A DNA stretch of 64,000 nucleotides. Source: Symbiodinium microadriaticum (Eukaryota; Sar; Dinophyceae; Suessiales; Symbiodiniaceae). A program made the translations under genes and the position numbers. The stretch is from assembly GCA_001939145.1 (NCBI GenBank), contig LSRX01000007.1:1801914-1865913 (forward strand), in the 5' to 3' direction. Below are positions 25,440-36,694 of the stretch, one piece after another. Each line of letters begins with the position of its first letter. The stretch's first letter is position 1. The notes under the pieces were generated by a model, which had not been told where the DNA came from, ran no database searches, and saw only the letters and a program-made list of their open reading frames with translations.

Positions 25440-25640
25440 AAGAATCGCACGATTAATGCTACTAATAATCACAATAATTATACAATCAACAAAAACCATG
25501 AGAATAGTAATAGACATCGTCATGATCATGAACATGATGGTGATGATGGTAATGAGGGTGATGATGATCACCATCATAGCCAGAGATCATAGCAGCAGTA
25601 ATCGTACTAATCGTAGCAACAATCAGCAGTTTTCATTGTT
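25440..25640. repeat. AT-rich ATG/ATA/ATC trinucleotide-like tract
   Basis: Low-complexity stretch made of ATG-, ATC- and AAT-type trinucleotides, giving Met/Ile-rich translations on both strands. No gene is inferred. Confidence 0.75.
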
Positions 25641-27103
25641 GCAGTACTAGACAAACCGCGAACGGCTTTTTAGTACGGGTGACGATAGGAGTAACATTCA
25701 CAGGAACAGTAAACATAAGTGCAATATGGGGCCCACTCTACCCTACCCGAACATGGAGATCTCCAATTAAGATGACGAGGACCCGTTCTGAATTATGGCC
25801 GAAAGACTGCACTTTACAGTCTTTCAAACGTTTTTATCACTGTCTCTTCGAAGGCTGCGTGCAAGATTGCCGAGTGGGCCTCTGATTCAAGTCTTGGAAG
25901 CATTCATCTCCTCACTGCGGACTTCTGCAGGCTGGCCCACTCGTGGCCTCTCCCAGGCTTCCGTTTTGTCGGGGCCGGCCTCAGGTAAGACCTTCGAGAG
26001 CTGCAGAGGTTCGGCAACGTGGCTCTCGCGGCTCTCGCTCGCCTGCGGACGCTGAAGGCTTGCGGGGTTTTTGGCGCTCGCACTCTGAGACTCCCGGCGA
26101 GGCAGATGGTTCGAGGTCTGACTGAAGTGAAACCAACCTATTCGGTGGAGGTCGCAACGACAGGCACACCGCACAGAGTGTCAACCTACTAAAGACATTC
26201 CCCCCCCCACCAACACCTAAGATCCATGCAGTCATCAAGCTGGTTATGGATCTCAGGCCTACATCTTGGTGGATCGCGTGCTGTCGTGAGTAAAGTTGAG
26301 TAAAGGAAACAGACATATGGGGGACCTAAGTATGGCTCCTTGTCGGTCTTCCTGTTCCGTGCCCCAAGCACGACGCATGATGGACGGAAATTCTGGGGTG
26401 TTTCACCACACGTCTCAGCTCCAGCAGTTGAGCCTTCTTACATTCACACTGCGCGAATGTAGGAACGTAGGGTTGTTGCAAGGGGCGGGTGTCAGGAGAC
26501 GAGGTGATGGAGGTCAAAACAGGCTCAGCTGTCTTGTTCGAAGCTCCCTCCCGGTGTGAACCGGATCTCCGTCGCATCCACTCTGAAGCACAGGCTTACT
26601 TTTCCTGCTGTGGCTTTTTATCGTTGTGAACCGCAGACCTGGCACTTTGAAGGCCTAAAAACCCGGAATGATCTTTAATTTGCATGCTTTATCGCCGGTT
26701 TGAGGGTGTTTCTGCAGTATGCCAACAATGCCAGTGCTCTATTTATTGTTGCATGACATCTTTCGAACTGCGTGGTTCTCTGTATTGCGGGTCTATTCGG
26801 AGTGAGCTTCACCAGGGATCGTGAAGATCCTGAAGATCGGGTAGCAGTTTACCTCGCCTATCTCCTCAGAGCCGTACAAACTTTACGTTAGCACGGACTC
26901 AAGAAACCCTGGAAGAGGCCTCGACCTTCGCAGCAGGCACCGGCCACTCTCGCACTTTGGCCAAAAGCGCCACGAAGAAGCCACCGGTGTTCGCAAGGAA
27001 CGGAACACAACGCACACCTCAAAGGCCAAAGCCGAGCACACTGGCTCGAAGTGCCTCTCCACCGTGCAAACACTCACCCTATTGGTTCTATCAATGCACC
27101 ACC
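25641..27103. other. No supported gene; 3' flank of the retroelement insertion
   Basis: No motif found. This is the sequence that lay next to the insertion target; if the upstream NSUN-like gene originally ran further, its last exons would be here, but I cannot identify any. Confidence 0.35.
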
Positions 27104-27118
27104 ACGTCAATCAAGCCT
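27104..27118. repeat. Target-site duplication, copy at the 3' end of the element
   Basis: ACGTCAATCAAGCCT, identical to 36,695-36,709. Flanks outside the two copies differ, as expected for a target-site duplication. Confidence 0.85.
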
Positions 27119-27251
27119 TTACCGTTGCCTGAGGGGTGCATGGGGCCGGCAGAAAGCACTTGCGACAAGTACAGCCTGCGACACCCAAGCACCACATGTG
27201 ATCCGCGCACCGTCTCTGGTGAGAATGTTGCACACATTGGTGCAACCAGAA
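27119..27251 (-). other. 3' untranslated tail of the retroelement
   Basis: The 133 nt between the last stop codon and the target-site duplication. It ends in CAACGGTAA with no poly(A) and no obvious short tandem tail, so RT template recognition probably used a 3' sequence or structure rather than poly(A). Confidence 0.7.
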
Positions 27252-28003
27252 TCATGACCAACTAACTCCAGCGAGGAACTCCACAGCACATTCGGAGAGA
27301 GCCAGCTGTTCAAGTAACGCCACCCAGCCGCCTCCAGGAAGGAAAGGGCGAGCCGCCAGTCCAATGTTAGGAGCGGTCAGGTTCAGCAGTCGGAGGTACG
27401 CCACGTCCTTGATCTCTGCACATGGGAAGATGGGCCGCCCCAAGAGCTTCCCAAGTTGAAGGAGGGCTGCGCGGAAGCAGGACACAACCTGTCGCAGACT
27501 TACGTGCTGTAGCTGCAGTTTTGCCTGTGGCAGGGGCCAGTACGTGCCTGGCCGGAAGACGTTCTCCACCAGTGGTGGTACCGCAGCTGCCACTGAAAAA
27601 CTCAGCATCATTTCAAGATATGACACTTCCCAAGTATCCGACGGGGCTGCGGGCTGCGCATGCCAGCGAAGATTTTGAAGCCATTCCAGCAAAAGGCGCC
27701 CATAGTGCAATCCAAACGGCCACGATGCCCAGTTTTCTTCCCAAGCCTCCGGAATAGACAAGATACCCGAGGGGGGAACCTGCCATGTCCGAAAGCGGCT
27801 CAATAGATCTGACAAATTGGAAGCCGCCGCGAGTTGTGCCGTCTGGCGCTCGTGCTGGTGGCGGGCCTCATGTCGTCGCTTGGAAGCTTCAAGAACACCC
27901 ATGTCCAGTATAGCCCGAAAGAACTGTCGTAGTAGCTTCTGCTGGTGCTGGCACTGCAAGGCAACTTGGTCGGCCATAGACCTGACAGCAGAAGGAAGGT
28001 CAC

Positions 28004-28740
28004 GGCAGGCCTGCTTTGCTGCAGCGTCAGCGGCCTCGTTACCGGCTGCCAGCCATTGTTCCCAAAAAGGGGCACGAGCAATCTCAGTCGAGGACTGGTG
28101 AGCCTTGATCTTGCGCGCCTGCACCGAACGAGGGCGCGGAACATTCAGGAGGAGGTCAGCGTTAGCGAAACCTCGCACTTGCTCCCAACCCATACGAAGC
28201 CAGCGATGCCACAGGTCTAGTGCCGGCTGACAGTCAGAAAACACAGTGACCTAGCAAGCGGGATTCTGGTCAGCCCAAGTGCCGGCCCATACCAAGGCCG
28301 CAAGTTCAGCGCGCGGAACTGTTTGGGGTCCGGGGGTACAACCCTGGCCTAGAACCGAAAACCTAGCAAGCAGAGAGGCGGGCGAGAGGTCATCAGCCGT
28401 AAGGTCGGGAGCCGAAGGAGGCAACTGGCCCCGCACGACTGCCCAGGCCGTAACCCTGGCAGTGGGGCAGGCAGTGTGTATTGCACTGGCATCAGTGAAG
28501 AGGACAAGCTTGCGATCAATGCTTGGCGCAGCAAGGTCAGGAAGGCAAAGCTTAGCCAGAAAAAGCTGCAGAACCGAAGCCTCGAAGGGCCAGGACACAT
28601 AGGGCATGTGTGCCCAGTGGGGAAACTGCTGCTGGACCGCTTCCAAGAGCTCCTGGTGGGGGCCGCGTTTCTCCTGAAGCGCGGGGCAACGGAAAATGCG
28701 GTGGGAACGTGTATCCAACTCCTGGCAGAGTGGGCACAGG
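28004..28740 (-). other. CCHC finger and RNase H domain of ORF2
   Basis: A C-x2-C-x7-H-x4-C finger (CPLCQELDTRSHRIFRC, about 28,736-28,686) of the type found after the RT in many LINEs precedes RNase H. Catalytic acidic residues are visible: D in FTDAS (28,493), E in RAELAAL (about 28,305), D in FSDCQ (just past the internal TAG at 28,251) and D in GNEAADAAAK (about 28,028). The stop between the second and third acidic residues inactivates the domain in this copy. Confidence 0.85.
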
Positions 28741-29495
28741 TCCGTGGAGTCTCTGGACCAGGTGTTGCGCTCAGCTCCTGACATGAAGCCACCACACATG
28801 CTGCGAGACAAGAACTATTGCTCCCAGGGGCGAAAACCTCCGAGGACCGAGGCCGACAAGTGAGCATGGGGCACTGGTGCTTCGGAGAGGCCATTGCGGT
28901 GTTGGATTTAGTCCTGCACGTGGCAGCCCCAAGCCAGCTGAAACATGTTACGCACTTGTTTTGCAGATGAGGCATGCAAGTTGAACTGACAGTGGAGGGG
29001 GCCGCGAAAGAGGCCATCAGCCTGTACCGTCCAGTCGTTTCTGTGAAGGAGGACTTGAAGGGCCCCGGCAGGTCCACAAACAGCACGCTGAGGTATCAAA
29101 GGGCCAGACAGGCGACGCAGCAGCCCTGCGGCAGTCTCCGGCGAAGTGACAAGGGCGCGCCGAAGCTGACTGACATGGTGGCACAAAAGAAAAACCTCAG
29201 GATCCTGTGCACCCTGAAGAAAACACATGGCCGCGAAAGGTGACAGCGTATGGTAGTTGCCAATAATGGCCCGGGAGGCGGCGCCTCTGAGCGCGTGCAC
29301 AGTGGTGATGCTCGGGGCAATACCCTCCGTGCCAAAGAAGAGGAAGGGCCACACTCCTCCCTGAACGGCCTGCGCCTTGATGGGGAGGCCCTGGGGGTCG
29401 GAACCAAGCTTAGAGAGGCGTTGAAGGGCCTCCTGCACACGCTGCTGGAAGGGGCCACGAGAAGCGCGTCGAGTGAACTGGAAATAAGAGCCCAG

Positions 29496-30188
29496 TTCAT
29501 TGACATGTTGGACCAGGCAAGCCTGGCTAGGGAGAAAGTCAGCGCCAATGTTATGCCACCAATCACGGGAAACAGCAGTGGTGGCCCACTGGTAGGTTTT
29601 CTGCCAGTCGATCTCAAGTGACAAGGCCTGGCGGAAATCCTCAAGTATCAGCAAGGCCGGGGCGTGATTTTCAGGATCGTCAGAAGACCAAGAAAGATTG
29701 TCAACGTAGGCTTTGGGAGAGACCACCCCCTGGAGTAGCTCAACAAAAAGCCAGCAGACAGCGATCATGCCCAGGACAGAGGTGGGGTCGCCTTCTGGAG
29801 CGCCTGTAGTCGAGGGGAGCGCAGGGCTCAGGCTGCCATGTATCTGAAAAGAGCGCGACACTTTGGCCAGGGAGCGGCACCATCCGGAAGCAACCTTAGC
29901 CGGCAAGCCGAGCCGTTGCAGCAAATCTCCGAGGGGAGCTCGAGGCAGGAAATTGAAGGCCTTACGAAGGTCCAAGCAGAAGCCAGACAAGTCGGTCCGG
30001 CCGCACAAGCTATCCTCCACCATAGCTTGAACATCGTACGAGAGGTCAAGGGCGGAACGCCCCTTGAGACAGCCGGTGATGGAGCGGGGAAGCGTGCGGC
30101 TCCACTCAACAAGGACCTGTGAGCACAAGACCCGGGCCCATAGGCGGAAAAGGCAGCTGAGGATGGTGATGGGACGCGCCTGCGACGC
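29496..30188 (-). other. Reverse transcriptase core of ORF2
   Basis: Recognisable RT motifs in order: ARPITILSCLFRLWARVL (upstream motif 2-like), DLRKAF with the catalytic Asp (motif A, about 29,972), PEGDPTSV (motif B, about 29,798-29,775) and AYVDNLSW (motif C, about 29,713-29,690). Motif C reads YVDN rather than YxDD: the first Asp is kept, the second is Asn (codon AAT at 29,699-29,697). The region is uninterrupted. Confidence 0.92.
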
Positions 30189-31589
30189 ACTGTCTGGTGT
30201 GCTGACTTTGCTAAGCACCGCAACGCGAGCCTTCATCAGAAAGTCAGGAAAACCCGTGGCGAGAAGTTGGTCCAGTATGGCGGCCAGGTCGGCCAACGCC
30301 GCAGGGGGAAGCAGTCGAAGGTCTTTGTTGTGCCAACCACAAACACCAGTCGCCTTGCGCGGGGAAAGTCTCCTGGCGACATGGAGCCAGGCCGTTGCAT
30401 CAAGCATGTTGATTGCCATGTTTGGGCACGGGCTAGACAGCATGCTGACAAGGCTCTGGTAGCCCGGCCAGTCCTCAAGGTCCGTGGCGGCGGCCTGGTG
30501 GTCGCGGTTCCAGATAGGACTCCAGAAAGCCATGAGGGAGCCAACCACCCCTTCCCAGGAAGAGTCGCGGCGCAGCTCGCCGGTGGAAGGGAGAACAAAG
30601 TCATCATTAGCTGGAAAGAGCACCGTGACGGTCTCGGCGGTGGTGGCGGTAACCTGGCCATGCACCTGTGCAAAGGACACCTGGCTCAAGAGCTCAAAGG
30701 GCTTGACCTCGCGAACCTGAAATGTGCAGAGCTGAAAATTGTGCCGCTCCACAAGGCGCGCAGGGGATGAGTGATCCAGCAGAACACAGGTGAAGGGAGG
30801 CTTCTCAGGAGGCCGGAGGCGCACAAAGCTCCTGGAGCCGCCAAAGTCAGAGGCGTCAACCTGTAGCTGATATTTGAAGAGCTTGCACTTGACCGCAACA
30901 GCCTGCCTCTGCAAGGCCTCAACGTCAAACTTGACCATGCTTGTTAGGGCCGAGGCGAAGTCCAAACTGGGCCGCTGCAGAGGAAAATGCTCAAAACATG
31001 GCCACTGTAAGACCCAGCGAGGGAACGAGGCTCCATAGCCGGAAGCCCGGCACACCGCGCCCCACTCCTTGTCGAGGCTAATGGGCCAGCCGTCAGCCGA
31101 CATTGGACCCCGGAACGCACCCCGAAGGTGCTTGGCAAGGCCTTGCGCAAAGGTGGTGAGGCGGCGAAGCTGGCGGAGACGTTGCCGGCCCAGCACCGAA
31201 GTATCTTCCGCCACTGGTTCCGGATCGCCGTTGCGTCCCGCTCGCGGGAGACGTGGCGGGCAAGCCTTTTTGCGCTCAACTTCACGGCAACGGCCACGGC
31301 AGGAACGAGGGAGACTCCGAAGATCCTGGCCGGCATGAATGGAGTACTCCGATTTGAGAGCCGCGGAGACCGCATCCTCAACAGCAGTGGACCAAAGGCG
31401 TAGCTTATCGCCCGGAGAGGCCTCGGAAACACTGGGCGAAAAGGCGGGGCGCAGCGGGGCAGTCGCAGAGGCATAAGCAGGAGCAGAGCCAGCTGCATCC
31501 AGCATAAGGCCATCAAAGGTGCGTGGGAGGTGCCAAAGCCACTTAGATGGTGCCAGGCCTGGCATTCGGAGGTGCAAGCGCATGGGCGC

Positions 31590-32260
31590 GTGGCTGTCAA
31601 ACAGGTGCTCATCCGCCAAAACATCAGCGGAGGAGAAGAACTGGAAAAGAGAGGGCGGCAAAAGGAAAGTATCATATCTGGTAGAACCCTTGCAGGTGCA
31701 AGGAAGGTGTACATTGTGCACCAAAGATGCAAAGCACCTAACTCGACCCAGCCCAGGCCTTGGAACGCTGGCCAAGAAGGTAGCTCAGTGGGGCAGGTGT
31801 TGAAATCCCCTGCCACAATGGCCGGAACACAGGACAAGGTGGCCCTTTGGTAGGCCCAAGCCAGCAAGAGATCATTCTTTGCCGCTGCCTCCGGGAGGCA
31901 GCGGGGAACGCCGTAGACGGAAATGACTTTGACCTCCAGGCAATGGAGTCGAACGAAGGCCTCAGTAAGACGACAACTGAGGTCCATGGGCGCAGGAAGC
32001 GGCTGAACAGGAGGGCGGCACGGCAGCTTGGAGAACAAGGCAACCCCAAGTGCATAGCTGCGTAGCATGGCTTTGCCGGTGGCGGCATGATGTCTGGTTT
32101 CTGTGGGAGCGCCCCACAGGCAACGAAAACCCAATCCCCGTAACTTAGAAGTCATAATCTGTTGCACCTGCGCATTGGCAGAAGTTTCACTTGCAATAAG
32201 CACATCGGCCTGTATCTGCTGTAATTGCCATTCTTTGTCAAGAATGGTGGTCGGGTTGCA
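31590..32260 (-). other. APE-type endonuclease domain of ORF2 (frameshifted)
   Basis: Catalytic landmarks of the exonuclease/endonuclease/phosphatase fold: Asn in VCNPTT, Glu in ASET, Tyr in SVYGVP, Asp and Asn in AGDFNT, then, after a frameshift near 31,750, TRYDTFLL and the terminal Asp/His in FDSHAPM. The shift falls between GDFN and the C-terminal strands, so the encoded enzyme would be dead without frame restoration. Confidence 0.88.
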
Positions 32261-32452
32261 CACCGCCAAGGTAACAAGAGAAGAAGCGCGAGGAGGCCCA
32301 GGATGGGAGGCCTCACCGAAACGGAACCCTTGAAACCAGAGAAGAAAAGAGCCGAAGCGGCGGACAAACCGAACAGTCCCCAAAGGCACCAAAATGGTGC
32401 GAAACCCATGCTGTTGAGAGCTGCATCGGGCAGCTCGTGGGCAGGCCAGTAG

Positions 32453-35400
32453 TCATAGGCCATCCAGGTCCTCGGAAGCCGGGCGCTCGACCTCAGGTGC
32501 AGAAGGCGCTGTAGCGGAAGCACGCGGAGCTCGGCCAGCTTGCACCACAGGTTTGTCAGAGCCTCGAGGGGCCACGGGTTGCACGAGCACGGCTTGCTGG
32601 TTGATGCTCAAGAGGCCTGCTGGTGGAGGGCCGTTGGAGCCCAGGAGCCACTGACCAGGGCTCATGCAACGAAGTGGACGAACGGTCCAACCCATTTGCT
32701 TGGCCCAATCCTGGATGTCCGAGCTGCGCAGCTGGGGCGGCGCAGACAGAAGCTTGTAAAGGCCAGTGACCTCGACCTTGGGTGGAGCGCTGGGTTCCCC
32801 GGGGCGAACAGTAGCCCAAGCTTCCTCGTAGTTGGCTTCAGCCACCCTGATTCCGAAACGTTTCTTAGAGCGGACGATGCCCAAGGATCCGCGACTTGGA
32901 GGGAGAGCCGTTTGGCCTCTTCTTGGTCGCCTGTTGTCCAAACGATGGCATAGCCTTTGGCGATCTCGCCCTGCCAGGTTTTGGGCGTGATGTAGACCCC
33001 TGAGTGCCCCGAGGCCCGGAGCAACTGCAGCAGATCTGAGTTTTGTATACGGCAGTGGAATTGCACTGAAGAGCAGTCGCTGGGAGCACCAGGCTTGTTG
33101 TCTTTGCGGAAGCTGCGGCCCCAAGGGAACTCAAGCACAACAGTGGAGCCGCGACTGCGCAGGCGGTCAGCGACGGCTCGGACCGGATTGGTTGTGAGGC
33201 TCTGCCACTCCTGGCTGGAGAACTCGTCCTTATGGACGGTGACGCAAACGCAGGCAGCCTCAGGGAGGGCAATAGAGGCATCGTTATCACACTTGATCTG
33301 CAAAGAGCTGCGCCCCAAATTGTGCCAACAAGCGTGCAGAAGAACCTGGTCACCTGAGAGAGTAGAGGCCGGCGCCCCACAACGTCCCTGGCAGGTAGCA
33401 GCATCAGGACAAGAATGGCCGAGGACAACCAATCCCAACTCATCGGAACAAGTGCCGGCCCACGTGGAAAGAAGGCGAGGGGCCTCGGCGCCATCGCAGA
33501 GGAAGACGCCACTGGCGCCCGGCATAAGCTGTTTGAGCACTGTGGCCACAGTGCCATCTGCATTCTTGAAGAAGCCCGGCAAAAGGACAAAGTCAGCGGC
33601 GCGAACCCTGGAATCAGGCTTGGCACGACGCCTTGTTGCCTCTGCTGCAGTGGAAGCAAAGGCCTTGTCAGTACTTGGGGAGCTTTCTGGGATCTCAACC
33701 GAAAATTGGCGGGCTAGATCAAGGAGCTGCAGCCAGCGATTCGTAGCTTCGGTCAGGTCCAAAGCACGCTGCACACGAGCAACACCGGCTGCGCCGAGGA
33801 GCTTATCAACGATGCCAGTGGCCGGGTTCAACGGCACGCCTCGGTCAAGAAGTAGTTGTGCGAGGCCTTTTTGGGCGGCCCGGAATTTTGCATCCTTGGC
33901 TCCGCCGCCACGTGTTTCAGGCATGATGGTCACAAGAAGCCAGCCCCCACTATTGAGGAAACCGGGGGGCGAGGGGCCCGTCGCAGCTGCCTCCAAAGTA
34001 AGGTCCTCCTGAAGAAAGCGGGGCCCGGAGTACATGCGATGAGGCTGAGGCACGCCCAAGGCAGTGGTGGCCTGCGACCACAGTTCACTGAGATCCTGGA
34101 AAGAAAGGGCGGCAGGCAGGTGGCCAAACCAGAAAGTGGAGCCTTGGACCTGAACCTTGCAGGCAACCGTGGGGGCAGCGTCGGCGCGGGCGACGCGCTC
34201 AATAACACGAAGGAGGCCGGCAAACACCTGGCGGCCTAGCCTGTGAAGGACCTGCACCTCAGGAACCCGAAGACGGTCACGCCCCGGAAGGAAAATTAGA
34301 TCGGCCTGGACCGTGTTGTTGGCCAGGCTGGGCTGAAGCTGAACAATCCAACCCCATGCGGCAAAGAGGCGAATCGGAAATTCCTGGCAAAGCTGGAGGG
34401 TCGAGGGACCTGAAATGCGCACGCGCGGAGGGGCGGCAGCACTCAACACCTGGAAGCAGGACAGCTGGTCGAGGGAGACATGCCAAGGCGAGTCCTCCAG
34501 ACAGTCGACGACCCGAAACTGAACAACGCCACGCAAATCATCCTTGCAGAGGATCTTGTGGCCTTCAAAAGAAAACCAATCATCAGTCTCAAAGAAATCG
34601 GCCTGACGCCAGCCTTCCATCGCCATGGTCTGTGCCATCTCCCAAAAGAAAAGGGAGCCGGATCTGTGCAAAGCATAATAAGCATGCTGGCCAATGACCA
34701 GTAGAATCTCTTGACTCGTTGCAGATGGCCCCAAACTGGCAACAGGAGGGAGGGCCGGCAGCTCCTCCAGTTCAAGCTGTGACTCCGCGGGAGGGTCGAA
34801 GCCGCCGGGAAGAGGAGAGTCAAGAGGCACAGGCTGCAACTGAAGTTGGTCGTAGGCTTCGTCTGGGAACTCATGGCCCAGGAGAGCAAGCAAAGCCGGG
34901 AGTTGGATTTCCGGGCTAACTACCATCTGACAGCGCTCTGCATGGCCGACGCACAAGAAACGATGAAACCGAAGGTTTGGAGAAGGCAGTTGCTGCCGCG
35001 GAACCCATGTGTGGTGGGCTTCAATGAAAGACTGCAAGCCAGAGCCCAATCGGCAGAGAATCCAGCCGTCTCTGAGGTCCAGGAGACAGGCCTCACTGGC
35101 CTTGATCCGCATGGCCATGCTCTGGAGAACCGCCTGGGCCGTGGAGACGCGAAGCGCGCGGGGCCCCACAACCTGAAAGGCCAAAGCAAGAGGGCCCACC
35201 GCATGAAAAACACTGATGCCATTTCCCATCAAGCGCATCTGCACGCGATCGTCTTTAGGCAACCAGATGGGGCTGACAGCCCCGTGGATCAAAGCAACCT
35301 CGGCGCCACTGAAAAACCTGACCTCATGAGGCAACTCAAGGAGAATGCCAAACAGACCTGCACGTTCAAGCATGCGATCCGAAAGCTCGTGCTGGTAGTG

Positions 35401-36633
35401 GTATTGAGCAACGAAGCAAGAGGCCCGATCAGTGAGCCCGCGGAACCTGAAGGCCTTGGGGGATTGCTTGTGCGGCTGCCCGTGTTGCGGTGGCGGCAGG
35501 AACCAAGGATCCAGGTACTTGGCCAATGTAGATTCATCCAACAAACAGTCCCGGTGCATATCAGAAGGCAAGCTCAGTACGCAATCATGGTTGCCAAGAA
35601 TGGGGCGGTGCGGCAGCACCGGCCACTCGTAGTGAAGCCGGGAGGAGGCCTCCAGGTCTGTTCTGAGGAGCACCAACAGGAAGCGCTTCCTGGAGGTAGG
35701 GGCAACATCAACCATATCAAGAATGCCGGACCAAGCTTCACGGTAGCCGGCCTCCAGCCATGCCTGCTGCACCTGCTCACTATGCGCATGCGTGCGGAAG
35801 CCAGGGACCTGTTCCAGGAGTATGACCGGGGGCTGCAGAAAAGCCATTTGGCCAAAGACGTGAAGCATCAACCGACCGTCTTCAGAATCTAAACCGGAAC
35901 CCAAACCACCGACGCTCCAAGGTTGGCAAGGGGGCGAGATGCAAACAACCTGCGGGCCTGTTATAGCCAAGGCCTGTAGCCACCAGAGGCTTTCAAGGTT
36001 AGCGCACAAGAAGCCGGGGTCCTCAGAGCCGCAGTGTTTCAACAGTTGCTCCTGGTCGTAGATGGCGCGAAGGCTAGGGTTAACCTGACGAGAGCCCTCG
36101 AAGCACTCCGGAGCAGTATCCAGAAGCCACTTTGTGCGGCATTGGTATCCGAAACTCCTCAAGACCTTGACCCCTTGACTCCATCCGTTAAACCCTCCAC
36201 AAAAGAGCTCGGCAATCTCGATGGTTTCTGAGCGTTGCAGAAGGCTGACGCCTGCCACAACCGAAAGGCCCGTGCAGGTGTCAATAACAGGCAAAGTCTC
36301 ACCTTGGTCCAGGTTGGCCTGCAAGATGCGCAATACCGAAGAGTGAGCCGCCACCGAAGAATAAACCGTTTCAGTCACAGCGATGATGACCTTGGGGCCT
36401 TCCGAAGACTCCCACGAATTGCCCTGAAACCAACCGGCAATCAAGCGCCCCGAGAGCAGCCAGCGATTGGCCTGAAAAGAGGCCCTGCCATCCAAAGTAA
36501 CATGGAATGCCTTTCCCTCCAAAGAGGGGAGCCCCAGCGAGGAGGAAACTTCATAGAGCAACTTGATGTCAGCCCAGTGTGGCGCTGAAGTATCCCCGGA
36601 GACATCTGAAAAACACCGTTTACGGTTGTCCAT
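32453..36633 (-). CDS. Retroelement ORF1: C5-DNA methyltransferase plus long unassigned region (one frameshift)
   Basis: ATG at 36,633 follows a 61-nt leader; the same frame is open to about 32,662, and a shift near 32,880 leads to a frame that ends in TGA at 32,453, about 1,390 codons in all. Residues 1-137 are unassigned. Residues 138-486 are a cytosine-5 DNA methyltransferase (separate entry). The remaining roughly 900 residues show no family I know; they include an Ala/Gly-rich piece (GGGAKDAKFRAAQKGL), a Cys/His-bearing stretch around CPDAATCQGRCG, and a C-terminal Pro/Ala-rich tail. In other LINEs ORF1 binds RNA and chaperones the RNP, so the C-terminal part may do that here (inference). 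Only one lesion is seen in 4.2 kb, against four or five in ORF2. Confidence 0.9.
35176..36222 (-). other. C5 cytosine-DNA methyltransferase domain inside ORF1
   Basis: Motifs in canonical order, numbered from the ATG at 36,633: motif I AELFCGGFNGW (140-150, AdoMet binding), motif IV SPPCQPWS with catalytic Cys236 (codon 35,928-35,926), motif VI LLEQVPG with Glu274 (usual ENV is EQV), motif VIII SRKRFLLV (314-321), a variable target-recognition stretch of about 115 residues, motif IX VRFFSGAEVALIHG (438-451), motif X MGNGISVF (469-476; usual GNSV with one extra residue). The roughly 350 residues match the compact catalytic domain of bacterial and eukaryotic C5 enzymes. No stop or shift falls inside it. 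Target sequence cannot be read from the primary sequence; family assignment (DNMT subclass or a separate bacterial-like capture) is open. Confidence 0.92.
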
Positions 36634-36694
36634 GGCACCAATCAGTACCCCTAGGCGCCGGCTGCGCCCCTGGGAGGCTTGGGCCCCAACAGCT
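36634..36694 (-). other. 5' leader of the retroelement
   Basis: Sixty-one nucleotides between the target-site duplication and the ORF1 ATG. The ORF1 frame is open through it and into the duplication but contains no ATG, so translation from 36,633 is the natural choice. Any internal promoter would have to lie here or inside ORF1. Confidence 0.7.

Larger units (their letters stand above)
27252..32463 (-). pseudogene. Retroelement ORF2: APE endonuclease, reverse transcriptase, CCHC finger, RNase H (decayed)
   Basis: An intact ORF2 would nick target DNA, prime reverse transcription there and remove template RNA. The likely start is ATG at 32,463, overlapping the ORF1 stop by 11 nt and opening with a hydrophobic stretch. 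After a probable shift near 32,350 the frame carries FGEASHPGP and the endonuclease (32,260 to about 31,590). A second shift near 31,750 leads into the reverse transcriptase frame (about 30,188-29,496). In-frame stops follow at 28,908-28,910 (TAA), about 28,814 (TAG) and 28,251-28,253 (TAG, inside RNase H). After the last stop the frame runs on in register to 27,252 with about 250 residues beyond RNase H that I do not recognise. Because the last three lesions leave the frame unchanged, the copy was clearly once a single long ORF. Confidence 0.9.
27119..36694 (-). mobile_element. LINE-type retrotransposon with embedded DNA cytosine methyltransferase, full length but decayed
   Basis: A 9,576-bp insertion on the minus strand flanked by a 15-bp direct repeat. 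Order 5' to 3': 61-nt leader; ORF1 (36,633-32,453) with a C5-DNA methyltransferase domain and a long unassigned C-terminal region; ORF2 (from about 32,463 to 27,252) with an APE-type endonuclease, reverse transcriptase, CCHC finger and RNase H; 133-nt 3' tail without poly(A). APE plus RT plus RNase H and the absence of LTRs define a non-LTR element. Lesions seen: frameshift near 32,880 in ORF1, one near 31,750 in the endonuclease, probably one near 32,350 at the start of ORF2, and in-frame stops at 28,908, about 28,814 and 28,251. The ORF1 methyltransferase segment itself is uninterrupted. Methyltransferases inside dinoflagellate retrotransposons have been reported before (de Mendoza and co-workers); whether this LINE arrangement is among them I cannot check. 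Confidence 0.93.

Noticed and set aside
32290..32320. 2A ribosome-skipping peptide at FGEASHPGP
   Set aside because: The motif has His in place of the required Asn and wrong spacing to the upstream Glu; kept only as a weak remark about intact relatives.
34846..35892. 348-codon plus-strand frame and many other plus-strand frames within 27-37 kb
   Set aside because: They lie antisense to methyltransferase, RT or other retroelement coding sequence and show no motifs; they are mirror frames of GC-rich coding DNA.
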